Positions 42,495-54,729 of a DNA stretch of 64,000 nucleotides are shown in pieces. Source of the DNA: Candidula unifasciata (taxonomy: Eukaryota > Mollusca > Gastropoda > Stylommatophora > Geomitridae); NCBI GenBank assembly GCA_905116865.2, contig CAJHNH020006223.1:944180-1008179 (forward strand), given 5' to 3'. Below the pieces are notes generated by a model. That model was not told where the DNA came from, searched no databases, and saw nothing but the letters and a program-made list of their open reading frames with translations. The first letter of the stretch is position 1; each line of letters begins with the position of its first letter. Position numbers and translations under genes: made by a program.

Positions 42495-43400
42495 AGTCAT
42501 AGATGGCTCAGGCAGAGGACACGATGAGACAGGTCTGCATCCTGAAAAAAACATTAGGCAAGGAAAGGAGTTGGCTAGAGTACCAGCTGAACAGCTAAGC
42601 ATGTGAAAAGTCATAGTCACAGTGAACCGTGGGTGCAGGGAGTGACCGGCAGGTGCCACAGAGGTAGAAATTGGGCAGGTAATTCAGGATAATGCTCGCT
42701 AGGGCGATGTGATTATTTATACAGATGGTTCAGTGTCAAGATACAAATAAGTACCTGCAGATTCTTAGTTACAAAAAAAAAAAAGAAAAAGCTAATGGTC
42801 GACGTTTGGTGTAGTAGAGCTTAGCATATGATACACAACATTCTTCTTAATAATGGAGGTGAAGGCGGCCACTGCAGCTTTCCTCTGCTTAGAGAATACA
42901 CCCACACATCCACTCACCCGCCCCTAACACACACACGCACAGGCACTCCGTACATTTTAACAATCTCAGAAAGATTCTAAGGAAGGTGAGAACAGCCATG
43001 CTTCCTGCAGTAACTTAGCTTCGGAGTCTGCAAGTAAAGAGCATTGGATGATCTTTACTCCAGGTATGCCGGTGTGTTGAGAAATGAACAGGCGAACATA
43101 CTGGCTGGTTCTGCACAACTTGGTAGAATATTGATGTATAACACGACAGACATAGTTAAGGAATTATGGGTGCACGTGTATAACTCGGAACAGCAAACTG
43201 ATCATTACAGTCTAGTGAGAATGATGCAGCGAGGGGTGACAAGAGGATCTCTCTGATATTTGACGCTTTGAGGAAAAGCACGACGGACATGTAATGAAAC
43301 CGCTACTGACACTATTGGTATCTGTAATTAGCGCTGACTGCTAAAAATTTGGACTAAGCGCTTATTCAAATACCCCAATTGCTGTGATTTAGTTTGTTGA
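42495..43400 (+). pseudogene. RNase H domain of LINE, heavily decayed copy
   Basis: VIIYTDGSVSRYK near 42,710 marks the first aspartate; an A-run frameshift follows. MEVKAATAAFLCLE near 42,855 marks the glutamate region. RYAGVLRNEQANILAGSAQL (from about 43,062) is the last motif, with Asp replaced by Asn (NEQAN). The SLVRMMQRGVTRGS tail parallels the copy at 1440-2149. An AACTCAACTCAG-like tail ends it near 43,405. Confidence 0.75.
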
Positions 43401-43442
43401 ATTAACTCAACTCAGCTCTTCTGCTAAGCATTCGACAGTTGT

Positions 43443-43705
43443 AAACTCCAGTGGAAAGTTCTCCTTGTTCAGACACTTCCGGTCTAACTACAAAACCTGT
43501 TGTGTTCTAAAGATTTGCATGAATGTCCGTTTTACACAGCTGTTTTATGTGTATGCAGACAGTTGGTTCCTCACCTCTTAGGCAGATGCACTCCCATTTC
43601 TAAGAGAACTCCCTTAATTAGTCGTCTTTTACGACATGTTTGTCAGGGACAGTGGATCTATCCCCACCCACCCCCCTAATCAAAATGGATCCACGCAGCC
43701 CACAC
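43443..43705 (+). repeat. Interspersed repeat D, copy 4
   Basis: It has AACTCCAGTGGAAAGTTCTC, GTATGCAGACAGTTGGTTCC and CTCTTAGGCAGATGCACTCC. It directly follows the decayed RNase H LINE 3' end. Confidence 0.7.
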
Positions 43706-44190
43706 GGGGAGTTTCTTTTATTAAAACGAGGCCTCATTTGGAAAGGAGGGGGAAATAGGGAGGGGGTGGGGTCAGGTGGGAGAGATTGTACCAAGTTTTC
43801 CTTAAGAGGCGAAGGATTTGCTGAAATTTAATGTGTTAGAAAGGCGCTGACATCACAGCCTAGCTGTAAACCACAACACAACACTTTAACTATCATATTA
43901 GGGGCGCAGAAGAAGAAAACATCTGCTTGGGCTCCTAAATTTGTTGTAAATCATATACAGTAAGGTTTCGTGTGTGTGTGACTTTTGACTTCTGCACGTT
44001 TATATGTTTGCAGCTTGTATTGATTCGTTTCACATTAGTTTTGAAAAGCTTGTGTGGTATTTTTTTTCTCTTCTGTTTAATTTACGCAATTTCTGGAATT
44101 TGTGTCAAGCCTAGCTGGTTATGCAATCTCCATAGAGTACATTTATGATTGCAGAATATTAAATTGCTTTTTTTCATTTGCGACCTTTTA
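43706..44190. other. Spacer, G-rich then AT-rich
   Basis: A GGGGGAAATAGGGAGGGGG stretch, then sequence with nothing recognised. Confidence 0.4.
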
Positions 44191-44192
44191 AA

Positions 44193-44490
44193 GCTAGTGA
44201 AATGGTTGTTTTTCAGAAAAATTTTAACCAGGTGGTTGAAACATTGATTCTCTCTTGTCATAGTAAGTTAGTGACATGGTTGTTTTTGATAAAAATTTGA
44301 ACAAGGTGGTTAAAACACTAATTCTTTTTGTCATAGTAAGTTAGTGACATGGTTGTTTTTCAGAATATTTGAACAAGGTGTTTGAAACACTAATTCTTTT
44401 TTGTCATAGTAAGTTAGTGACATGGTTGTTTTTCAGAAGAATTTGAACAAGGTGGTTAAAACACTAATTCTTTTTTGTCCTAAACAGAAA
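44193..44490. repeat. ~73-bp tandem repeat, 4 copies
   Basis: AGTTAGTGACATGGTTGTTT, TTCAGAA-AATTTGAACAAGG and TGGTTAAAACACTAATTC recur four times with small differences. Confidence 0.88.
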
Positions 44491-44694
44491 AAGCTGTATA
44501 CGAATGTTTTCCAAATTATACAGTTTTTGATTCCTGTGCTGGACGATGCACTTATGGGAGTGTCCCTATTGCTATGATATCGATTCCTAATTCATCTTTC
44601 AGTATATTTGATTCTTGTACATGACAGGCCTGTCATGATTAGACTTTTTGTTTAGAGGTGTTTAGTGAGCCACGCACTCAGAAAGAATAAGACT

Positions 44695-44900
44695 CGACTC
44701 CCCCATTAAGCCCTCAGATGGACACCATAAGGTAAATGAAAACGGGGAAGACCAAAAGAGACTCTGTAGAACCATCGTCAGGGAAGGCTCAACCATGAGC
44801 CTAACGCACGTCTAAAATCTGGAATAGGTGGCAACGAACAGCCAGACATGGAGAGCTATGACCTCTGCCCTATGCGCCGTCGTAGGCTCAAGAGGAAATC
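44695..44900 (+). pseudogene. LINE C-terminal scrap
   Basis: Pieces such as LRWTP, stop, GK, then KRGRPKE and later DLCPMR parallel the ALRW-P-GKRKRGRPK end of one LINE group. Several stops. Confidence 0.6.
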
Positions 44901-45002
44901 TAAGATAGCCATGACCGGAAGAACGTGCGAAATCCCGCCCTCACCTAGAGACGACATGCAATTCTTGGTGATTGTAGCTTTATATATTTATGTTGTCTAA
45001 CG

Positions 45003-45424
45003 CAGAGGTTCTCAAACTGGATGCCTCGGCACATAGGGGTGCCGCGGCAAATAATCAAGAATGTTTTGAAATCTGCTTGAGATCAGCGAAGACAGCAGTT
45101 TAAAACAGAAATACCACGAAGGAAGCCAATAAGAGTTCTGGTTGCAGGTGTATTCAGAAAACAATGCTATTGTCAAGGCTGCAGTGCATTCTCAACGTAC
45201 GTTTACATTAAAATCACATACAGGAGCTGCCTTCAATTGATTTAAAGGTTAAATTAACTAAACTTTCCATATACATAAAAGAAATAATGAAAAATTCATC
45301 TAAACAGTTTCATTCTTGCAATAAAGAAACTAAACATTATATTTGCATTTTTTTTTCCTTTTTTTTTTTCTGAGTTCTAAAACCGCAGGTATGTGTCGCG
45401 GCGAAATAAGTTTGAAAAACGCTG
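45003..45424. mobile_element. Non-autonomous hAT element (MITE)
   Basis: Left end CAGAGGTTCTCAAACT; inverse of the right end CAGCGTTTTTCAAACTTATT. These match the hAT terminal consensus. GTCTAACG (44,995-45,002) and ATCTAACG (45,425-45,432) form an 8-bp target duplication with one mismatch. At 422 bp it has no coding capacity. The GGTGCCGCGGCAAA segment is typical of this MITE type. Confidence 0.88.
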
Positions 45425-45439
45425 ATCTAACGAAGTGTA

Positions 45440-45690
45440 AAGTCGGAATTAGCATTCCAGTAGTGGCTAGATGCTACCCAACCCCCTCATTTCCCTCCTC
45501 TTGGAAATGGTTATCAAACGAGGACAAGAAACCAGAATCCCGTTTGCCGAGCAAAGAAAGAAGATATTAAGTCAACTATTTATTGGTAGGTTAAGCATGG
45601 AGATACTGAGATGGCTGCTGCATGGGAGTAGGGAGCACGAAAAGTCGAACCTATGTGATATGGTGTCGATTACGTCCAACAAGTAACAAG
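45440..45690 (+). pseudogene. RNase H LINE 3' scrap
   Basis: IGRLSMEILRWLLHGSREHE parallels GTISIGTLRWLLKMRTEHAW of the better copies. Only the extreme C-terminus survives. Confidence 0.6.
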
Positions 45691-45924
45691 CAACTAAAGT
45701 TTAATATTCAGGCACATGTATGAAATCTATATTATTGATTAATTCATTGTGGACAACTTCGTCTGTTGTCTGTTTCCTTACACTAATTTTATGAGGTTTC
45801 AGAGTGCTCGCCGCCATACTGTATAAAGTTAAAACAACCGAAACAAAGCTCAGTGTATAGCTAATAATTGCACCTTGAGCTTGCGCTAACAGTTGCCAAG
45901 TTAAGTTGTATGTAGGTAAGTTGT

Positions 45925-46410
45925 ACCCCACGACACGAGGACATCACACAAAGCGATAAACACCCGATGACACAAGGTGCCACCATGCGGATGAGGATCA
46001 CCTGTGGAGAGTTCCCGGAAACTCAGTTCAACCGTTAGGCCATGTTTATGGCCCGGCTATATTTAGGGCACCGCGTCCGTGGCTTAGGCGTTGCGAGTCC
46101 GACCCGTAATTCCTCCATAACGCGATCGAAACCCACTGCTGGCTGCTTGGATTTTTATCGTGGTATGGGGGGTCGCAGGTCGATCCAGGCTTACATGGGT
46201 ACCAGGGTGGCTGACCTGGGGAAGTAAAGATTACCGGCGTAATGCTGACCACATTATCCACCTAGTACCGATTGGTTTGTAAAAATTTGGGTGCTCTTCC
46301 CATATGCCCGATGCGCCTTTGGCGTGAAAAGGGATCTTTACTTATATTTAGGGCCCCCGGCACAAGCCAGGGTGGGGGCTTCAAAATAACAAAATTAGCA
46401 TCCTACAACG
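45925..46410 (-). mobile_element. SINE family B, split by another SINE
   Basis: On the minus strand a tRNA-like head is recognisable (box A-like TGGCCTAACGGTTGAACTG and box B-like GGTGATCCTCATCC). The body includes GTGTCATCGGGTGTTTATCG. The element is interrupted at 46,070-46,342 and resumes with the GCCCCCACCCTGGCTTGTGC side. Other copies lie near 55,970, 57,385 and 61,602. Confidence 0.75.
46070..46342 (+). mobile_element. SINE family A inserted in SINE B
   Basis: TATATTTAGGGC flanks both ends (46,058-46,069 and 46,343-46,354), a perfect 12-bp target duplication. The head has TGGCTTAGGCGTTGCGAGTC, and the tail GCCTTTGGCGTGAAAAGGGA. The duplication gives exact ends of a full insert (273 bp). 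Confidence 0.92.
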
Positions 46411-47435
46411 GGACGACCTAATTTTAAGTTGTATTCTCAAAGAACAATTACATTTGAACTGTTGTAATAATTTAGATATTCTAAATTAAGTTTTTTAAAA
46501 ATAAAATCTGTTCTTCCGCACCATTCTATTATGCGCTACCTTTTTGACATCAGGGATAGAAGCAGCCCAGCATCTTTGAGCTTTGTCATAAATATTCGTC
46601 TTTGTAAGAAAAAAAAAAAAATTGAGCGGTGGTGGGGGTGGGTGGGGGTGGGGTGGGGGGGGAGAGGGGTCGTTTTGGTTTCTCCAGTCCAGTTGTTTCC
46701 CATTTTGTTGCTTATTTAGTGATTCTGTGTAAGCCCGTTCTTCAATTTGTCCATAGATATCACTATCTTCTACATTGTATAAAAGGATTTGTATTGTTTT
46801 CCCGCCTTTCTTTTTTTATTTTTATTTGTTGAGATCAAATTAAAATATATAATTAAAATAAACCTTGTATTGTTTAGTTACTCACAGACAACAGATGATA
46901 CCACGAGGTGCATTGTTTGTGATAGAGTATTTTCACAGAAATTACGGAATCGAATCATTTCCTTTCAGTTCTTACGGTTAAAAACTTGTCTCATTATTAA
47001 GTGCGAAACATCTTCTAAGAGAGTCGCGTTGTCTGTTCTATCTTAACGTAAAATCTCTTTATGGCTTTGGCAAAAGATATATTTTTTTTTCTCCCTGGAA
47101 CACGTCTAAAAAAAAAGTACATTTTAAAGTGCATTCTGTCAGCTAACGTTAGGCGCTATTTTTAAAACGAAATTGGAAGTATTGTAGTGCAAACTGTCTC
47201 CAGTTTAAAAGAAAAAATCATTTATTCAAGCAAACAACAGCGCAGAAACTAATTACGAAATAGAATTATTTATTCTGTCAATGTGTTTTTCGCAGCCGTA
47301 TCTTTTCAAATGCTGACAAAACACAGACATAAAACGGACAAAGGAGGCAAGCTGGCAAGTCTGATCATAGGATTTTACACGGTCACATTTGGCGCTCACA
47401 ATCTTTAGGGAAATCAGTGTTTCTGTTTTTGAGAG
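46411..47435. other. Spacer, nothing recognised
   Basis: A-run and G-rich stretch at about 46,608-46,665; otherwise AT-rich sequence. Confidence 0.4.
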
Positions 47436-47439
47436 CTGT

Positions 47440-47616
47440 CTTGCCTGGGCAGATGTCGTTTACCGAACCTTATATGAAGAAGAAATTTCAAACAGGAAGG
47501 ACGTGTGCTTTTATTGCTATTATTATTTTTGTTGCTTTTTTTTTTTTAAAATTATCTTTGTTAACAACACTGATAAATTCACATACAATCACCAACACAC
47601 GGACATTCTCGTGTGT

Positions 47617-47656
<40 letters not shown>

Positions 47657-47822
47657 TTGCTTGGGCAGATGTCGTTTACCGAGCCTTATATGAGGAGGAA
47701 ATTTCAAACAGGAAGGACGTGTGTTTTTATTGCTATCATTATTTTTGTTGCTTTAAAAAAAAAGTTATCTTTTTTAACAACACTGATAAATTCACATACA
47801 ATCATGTTTATGTGTGTGTGTC

Positions 47823-47909
<87 letters not shown>

Positions 47910-47935
47910 CCCCCCCCCACACACACACACACACA
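47440..47935. repeat. ~150-bp duplication with (GT)n, (AT)n and (CA)n tracts
   Basis: GGGCAGATGTCGTTTACCGA followed by ATTTCAAACAGGAAGGACGT and AACACTGATAAATTCACATA occurs at about 47,447 and 47,664. (GT)n separates the copies, and the second runs into (AT)n then (CA)n. Long IYIYIY frames are artefacts. Confidence 0.85.
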
Positions 47936-48182
47936 GAGTTGCATTTAAATAGAAATACATGAATAGAAACATACTTACGTAAGGCATTATACACACATAC
48001 ACACTTATATTCATACACTTTGTCAGCTATCCCGCGTTTTCTCATCTTTCTTCCGGTATTTCTTCAATAAATCAAATCCCAGTTCCTTCCACAGATTTGC
48101 TCCCCAATCTAAAGACTGCTCATGATTTCTTTTCATACAAAATTGGTATGACAAGTCATGACAATTAGTTAGGGGTGTTTCT

Positions 48183-48345
48183 TTTGAAGTCATAGTGCAT
48201 ATGCCTGAGAGGCGAAGAACCAACAGTCTGTATACAAATACGCCAAATCTGTAAAATGGATTTGCACGTAGAAATTAAGTTCTGGAATAAGACTAAAATC
48301 TAGAAATGGACGAATAACCAGGACTTTCCGCCTAAATTGAGAGCA
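48183..48345 (-). repeat. Interspersed repeat D, partial copy 5
   Basis: Minus strand: TATACAGACTGTTGGTTCTT, then CGCCTCTCAGGCATATGC. It ends where other copies continue, so it is truncated. Confidence 0.65.
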
Positions 48346-48474
48346 GATAAACGCTAAAAAGACGAAAAAGACATCGCATATTATCATTATCTATATCATC
48401 ATCATCATTGCTTTGTACCGTTAAACGTCACACGGTGCTAGCAGATTCTTCCTTCTGTCCTGTATTTCAATATC

Positions 48475-48950
48475 GTGGATTGAATACATGTTTGCACAGC
48501 AACTCAATGAGCATGCTATATAAGATCAAGGCACGCAACATTTTGCAAAATCACCTTCATTTTTGTCACAGGACATGCTGGTGTGAAAGACAATGACAGA
48601 GCAGACGCTCTGACTGGCAGTGCGACTATCAGGAATGGGCCCTCTATGGACAGGAGAGACATCATTAATGCCGTTAGAGAGACTAAACGCCGTGAAGCTT
48701 TCAGTTTCGTGGAAAATGATTTTTTTAACTGAATAGACTGCATACCATTGGTGTACCAGCTGTGGAGAGTCGAGCCAGGAAAATTATGCAGGAGCCACCG
48801 GTCGTTACATCAACCAGAACAGAAGCAGAGCTGTTAGCCTAAAATTACTTGGAGACATACTCAGGAGGAGATCGGAACACTTTAGGGCATGTCCGATTTG
48901 CGATAAAGATGATCTCAAAAAAATTAACAATGAACAAAGAATGCAGCTCA
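48475..48950 (+). pseudogene. RNase H domain of LINE, frameshifted copy
   Basis: HSNSMSMLYKIKAR matches the third-Asp region with Asp replaced by Asn. After a frameshift, GHAGVKDNDRADALTGSA gives the last motif, followed by DRRDIINAVRET. It is closest to the copy at 2566-3557 (DHADIINALRE). Several stops. Confidence 0.7.
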
Positions 48951-49139
48951 TTACTTCTGTGTGTATACGTGTGTGTGAGTGTGTACGATTGTGTACACAT
49001 GATGTGTGTATGCATTATTCTATAATTTATATTTCTTTATTATATCTATAACCTGCATTATTGATAACAGGCATTGGTACTCTGAAAAATGATTGTTTAG
49101 AAGGGCGGAATGTCAGACGGTCCTGCGTGCCCAATTTAT

Positions 49140-49855
49140 AACCCTTTGAAAAAAAAAAGTTTGTTCGTTCGTTCGTTCGTTGGTCTCTTTCATTAACGTC
49201 TGTCTCAAGGTTTCTTTAGGGAGCTCTCCTTTTCTTAGTCGATTTATTTCTCTTTTAAGAACCCGTTTGGGTGCTTAATTAATATCCTTCCCCCCAGATA
49301 ACGTCACAGGACAGGCCATCTTTCTGTTTACAGATCTTTTTAGTTTAAAACGATCTTTGTAGCATTAACAGTGCTACAATGAGGCAGATATTCGGTAATA
49401 TCCCATAAATCACTCCATCGCGTCGTCCAGGAGATTTCTTACAGGCTGTCCTACGCTATAATGGTGTCATGTGTTGTTATTTCCAACGCTATAAGAATTC
49501 TATTTTCCACGCTACGAGCGTCTGACATTTGTGCGTTGCTTGTGCGTCGCGTCCGACGTGATGGGGTAATTTTCGTTATATGTACCAGATAATCTTTCGA
49601 AAGAACACCATTGGCACCCCAGGATGCAGCATAATTTTCCGTGTACTTTTTTGGGCTCTCAGCTTGACAGATGATCAGCAGCTGAGGTTTTCCATTATAT
49701 GTTGGATAAATGGATTTGGGAAGACAAATGTAGATTCCAAGTCTTATTAACGGTCATCACCGGCAACAAAATTCCCCTAAAGTTGCAATTTTTTTAGCAA
49801 CTCTACGTTAAAATTTACCCTGTTTGTTTTTCACCATCTGTCTTCACGTGTAGAA
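49140..49855. other. Spacer with a short (GTTC)n tract
   Basis: GTTCGTTCGTTCGTTCGTTG at about 49,162-49,182; nothing else recognised. Confidence 0.45.
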
Positions 49856-49858
49856 CAT

Positions 49859-49860
<2 letters not shown>

Positions 49861-49923
<63 letters not shown>
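49861..49923. repeat. (CA)n microsatellite
   Basis: About 61 bp of pure CA dinucleotide. Confidence 0.97.
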
Positions 49924-49924
<1 letters not shown>

Positions 49925-49925
<1 letters not shown>

Positions 49926-50220
49926 CACAGCAAGTGTTCAGGCTAAATATGCAAGACAGCATGTGTTCCTGCTAAATATGTAAAACAGCAGGTGTTCATG
50001 CAAAATCAGTAAAATAGTATTGTTCATGTTAAATATGAAAGATAGTAAGTGTTCATGTTACATCAGTAAAATAGTATGTGTTCATGCTAAATATGTAAAA
50101 CAGCAGGTGTTCATGCAAAATCAGTAAAATAGTATTGTTCATGTTAAATATGAAAGATAGTAAGTGTTCATGTTACATCAGTAAAATAGTATGTGTTCAT
50201 GCTAAATATGTAACACAGCC
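49925..50220. repeat. ~30-bp minisatellite in a ~115-bp higher-order unit
   Basis: GTGTTCATG-TAAATATG-AA and GTAAAATAGTAT variants alternate. The block beginning GATAGTAAGTGTTCATG recurs at 50,041 and 50,156. Confidence 0.85.
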
Positions 50221-50231
50221 TGTTTATTTGC

Positions 50232-50698
50232 TTCTTCTTCTTTTTCTTCTTTTTCTTCTTCTTCTTCTTCTTCTTCTTCTTCTTCTTCTTCTTCTTCTTC
50301 TTCTTCTTCTTCTTCTTCTTCTTCTTCTTCTTCTTCTTCTTCTTCTTCTTCTTCTTCTTCTTCTTCTTCTTCTTCTTCTTTCTTCTTCTTCTCTTCTTCT
50401 CTTCTTCTTCTTCTTCTTCTTCTTCTTCTTCTTCTTCTTCTTCTTCTTCTTCTTCTTCTTCTTCTTCTTCTTTTTCTTCTTCTTCTTCTTACTCTTCTTC
50501 TTCTTTTTTCTCTTCCTCTTCCACCTCCTCTTCCTCTTTCTCTGTCTCTTCTTCTTCTTCTTCTTCTTCTTCTTCTTCTTCTTCTTCTTCTTCTTCTTCT
50601 TCTTCTTCTTCTTCTTCTTCTTCTTCTTCTTCTTCTTCTTCTTCTTCTTCTTCTTCTTCTTTTTCTTCTTCTTCTTCTTCTTTTTCTTCTTCTTTCGT
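50232..50698. repeat. (TTC)n polypyrimidine tract 1
   Basis: More than 450 bp of TTC triplets with few interruptions; the opposite strand is polypurine. Long Leu, Phe or Lys frames are artefacts. Confidence 0.97.
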
Positions 50699-50707
50699 TT
50701 TTCGTTC

Positions 50708-50950
50708 ACCGGCTATAAGCTCCGGCGGAAAGTCCTGGTTGTTCTGTCTGGTTGTTCGTCCATTTTGACTTTGGCTTTGTGCTAGGGCCTGAGTTTTGCG
50801 TGTACATCCGTTTTACTGGCTTATTTGTGTGCAGCTGGTTTTTTCTTGCCGCTCGCGCAAATACACTGCGACTATGAAGGAAGTCCCCAGTTTGTTGACT
50901 CCTACGACATGCTTGGTGAGGCAGTGGGTTTACTCTTGTTTTTCCCACAA
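50708..50950 (+). repeat. Interspersed repeat D, copy 6
   Basis: CTCCGGCGGAAAGTCCTGG and TACGACATGCTTGGTGAGGC are family landmarks. It runs into SINE A sequence at GGAATCCTGGGAAGTAAAGG. Confidence 0.75.
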
Positions 50951-50954
50951 TGGT

Positions 50955-51350
50955 GCCCCGGAATCCTGGGAAGTAAAGGTGGCCAGCCTGATGCTGAGCG
51001 CATCACCTAAATGTCGATAAGTCTACACAAATATGAGCAGCGTCACAAGCCGGATGTGTCACTGGTGTAGCAAAGATCCTTTCTATGTCCTTTACTCACC
51101 ACACTTTACAGGCACCATTAGTATAGGAACTCTGCACTGGCTGTTGAAGATGAGGGCGAAGCACGGATGGGAATGCCCAGAGTGCTGTGGAGTCACTTCT
51201 TGACTCATCTCAATTCAGCTTTGCAGGTTGGCCATACATGGCACGGATGTCTGTTGCTTATTTGTATTTTTATTCAATTTTTCTTATTCATTGTTTTATT
51301 TTCCCATATGCCCGATGCGCCTAAAGGCGTGAAACAGGATCTTTACTTTT
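50955..51350 (+). mobile_element. Mosaic of SINE A and RNase H LINE 3' end (unit 1)
   Basis: SINE A body (50,955-51,035), then a LINE scrap reading GTISIGTLHWLLKMRAKHGW and ECPECCGVTS (51,110-51,202), then the SINE A tail GCCTAAAGGCGTGAAACAGG (51,299-51,350). Confidence 0.7.
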
Positions 51351-51596
51351 TTTTTACATTGTTTTTTTTTTTGACGGTACGCAAAGTACGCACTACTGGC
51401 ACACCTTTTCGTGTATACTTTTTTCAGCACTAATGTAATAGACACTTTATGGTGCCTACCAGTACTTTTTATTAGACCCCAGAAATAAAAAAGAGCGTGT
51501 GTAATAATCTAAAAACATTCATTATGCTATAGCCGAGAATAGTGAGACACAGTTACAAATGTGAAGATTTTGGAGAGAGGAAGAAAAGTAAATATT

Positions 51597-51776
<180 letters not shown>

Positions 51777-52286
51777 ACTAGAAAACATCTAATATGTGAA
51801 AAGTAATATGGAAGAACTGATTTTCAAAATTAACTTTCAATCATTAGCTTTCCCATAGAGAGGGTTATATGGTTTGATTTATAATTCCATTTTCGTTTAG
51901 AAACTCTTCGATTTTCATTGTGCACCACCGAGGTACGCTCTTTTCATTTCCAAACCAAAAATAGGTAACTTCTATTCAGCACTGTGGTAATATTTCAGAA
52001 GTACTTCAGGAGTCTAATTGCTTTTCCGCCATGCGCTGGGCTATGAAATGAAAAACAGTAAACAGAGGTAATAGTGGTAACGAAGTCGCACTATACACTC
52101 ACAATAGCGCATCCAAGGTATTGGTTGGCATTTTTTGTCACTAATTTAAAATAGATATGGGAAATAAAGTGCTGGGTTTAGATGCAGGAATTTATACGTT
52201 ATTTTGAAAAGTAGACAATTCTAAAGTGCATCATCATCATCATCATAGCTACCACTAGTGAGATCGCCATCACTATGACGATTTTT

Positions 52287-52700
52287 CTTTTTTTTTCTTC
52301 TTTTTCTTTTCTTTTTCTTTTTCTTCTTCTTTTTCTTCTTCTGCTTCTTCTTCTTCTTCTTCTTCTTCTTCTTCTTCTTCTTCTTCTTCTTCTTCTTCTT
52401 CTTCTTCTTCTTCTTCTTCTTCTTCTTCTTCTTCTTCTTCTTCTTCTTCTTCTTCTTCTTCTTCTTTTTCTTCTTTTTCTTCTTCCTCTTCTTCTTCTTT
52501 TTTCTCTTCCTCTTCCACCTCCTCTTCCTCTTTCTCTGTCTCTGTCTCTTCTTCTTCTTCTTCTTCTTCTTCTTCTTCTTCTTCTTCTTCTTCTTCTTCT
52601 TCTTCTTCTTCTTCTTCTTCTTCTTCTTCTTCTTCTTCTTCTTCTTCTTCTTCTTCTTTTTCTTCTTCTTCTTCTTCTTCTTCTTCTTTTTCTTCTTCTT
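52287..52700. repeat. (TTC)n polypyrimidine tract 2
   Basis: The opening tract of unit 2, with the same CCTCTTCCACCTCCTCTTCC interruption as tract 1, showing common descent. Confidence 0.97.
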
Positions 52701-52712
52701 TCGTTTTTCGTT

Positions 52713-53345
52713 CACCGGCTATAAGCTCCGGCGGAAAGTCCTGGTTGTTCTGTCTGGTTGTTCGTCCATTTTGACTTTGGCTTTGTGCTAGGGCCTGAGT
52801 TTTGCGTGTACATCCGTTTTACTGGCTTATTTGTGTGCAGCTGGTTTTTCCTTGCCGCTTGCGCAAATACACTGCGACTATGAAGGAAGTCCCCAGTTTG
52901 TTGACTCCTACGACATGCTTGGTGAGGCAGTGGGTTTACTCTTGTTTTCCCCACAATGGTGCCCCGGAATCCTGGGAAGTAAAGGTGGCCAGCCTGATGC
53001 TGAGCGCATCACCTAAATGTCGATAAGTCTACACAAATATGAGCAGCGTCACAAGCCGGATGCGTCACTGGTGTAGCAAAGAGCCTTTCTATGTCCACAC
53101 TTTACAGGCACCATTAGTATAGGAACTCTGCACTGGCTGTTGAAGATGAGGGCGAAGCACGGATGGGAATGCCCAGAGTGCTGTGGAGTCACTTCTTGAC
53201 TCATCTCAACTCAGCTTTGCAGGTTGGCCATACATGGCACGGATGTCTGTTGCTTATTTGTATTTTTATTCAATTTTTCTTATTCATTGTTTTATTTTCC
53301 CATATGCCCGATGCGCCTAAAGGCGTGAAAAAGGATCTTTACTTT
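52713..53345 (+). repeat. Repeat D plus SINE A/LINE mosaic (unit 2)
   Basis: The second copy of 50,708-51,350, nearly identical, with one short deletion near 53,097. Confidence 0.85.
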
Positions 53346-53589
53346 TTTTTACATTGTTTTTTTTTTTTACGGTACGCAAAGTACGCACTACTGGCACACC
53401 TTTTCGTGTATACTTTTTTCAGCACTAATGTAATAGACACTTTATGGTGCCTACCAGTACTTTTTATTAGACCCCAGAAATAAAAAAGAGCGTGTGTAAT
53501 AAACTAAAAACATTCATTATGCTATAGCCGAGAATAGTCAGATACAGTTACAAATGTGAAGATTTTGGAGAGAGGAAGAAAAGTAAATA

Positions 53590-53855
<266 letters not shown>

Positions 53856-54359
53856 GAAAACATCTAATATGTGAAAAGTAATATCGAAGAACTGATTTTC
53901 AAAATTCACTTTCAATCATTAGCTTTCCCATAGAGAGGGTTATATGGTTTGATTTATAATTCCATTTTCGTTTAGAAACTCTTCGATTTTCATTGTGCAC
54001 CACCGAGGTACGCTCTTTTCATTTCCAAACCAAAAATAGGTAACTTCTATTCAGCACTGTGGTAATATTTCAGAAGTACTTCAGGAGTCTAATTGCTTTT
54101 CCGCCATGCGCTGGGCTATGAAATGAAAAACAGTAAACAGAGGTAATAGTGGTAACGAAGTCGCACTATACACTCACAATAGCGCATCCAAGGTATTGGT
54201 TGGCATTTTTTGTCACTAATTTAAAATAGATATGGGAAATAAAGTGCTGGGTTTAGATGCAGGAATTTATACGTTATTTTGAAAAGTAGACAATTCTAAA
54301 GTGCATCATCATCATCATCATAGCTACCACTACTGAGATCACCATCACTATGACGATTT

Positions 54360-54720
54360 TTCTTTTTCTTTTTCTTCTTTTTCTTTTCTTTTTCTTTTTC
54401 TTCTTCTTTTTCTTCTTCTTCTTCTTCTTCTTCTTCTTCTTCTTCTTCTTCTTCTTCTTCTTCTTCTTCTTCTTCTTCTTCTTCTTCTTCTTCTTCTTCT
54501 TCTTCTTCTTCTTCTTCTTCTTCTTCTTCTTCTTCTTTTTCTTCTTCTTCTTCTTCTCCTTCTTCTTCTTCTTCTTTTTCTTCTTCTTCTTCTTCTTCTT
54601 CTTCTTCTTCTTCTTCTTCTTCTTCTTCTTCTTCTTCTTCTTCTTCTTCTTCTTCTTCTTCTTCTTCTTCTTCTTCTTCTTCTTCTTCTTCTTCTTCTTC
54701 TTCTTCTTCTTCTTTTTCTT
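54360..54720. repeat. (TTC)n polypyrimidine tract 3
   Basis: A third tract. What follows (TTCATTTATCATCAC) is not repeat D, so the array ends here. Confidence 0.96.
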
Positions 54721-54729
54721 CATTTATCA

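Noticed and set aside
47389..48045. IYIYIY and CVCVCV-rich reading frames
   Set aside because: Translations of (AT)n, (GT)n and (CA)n tracts.
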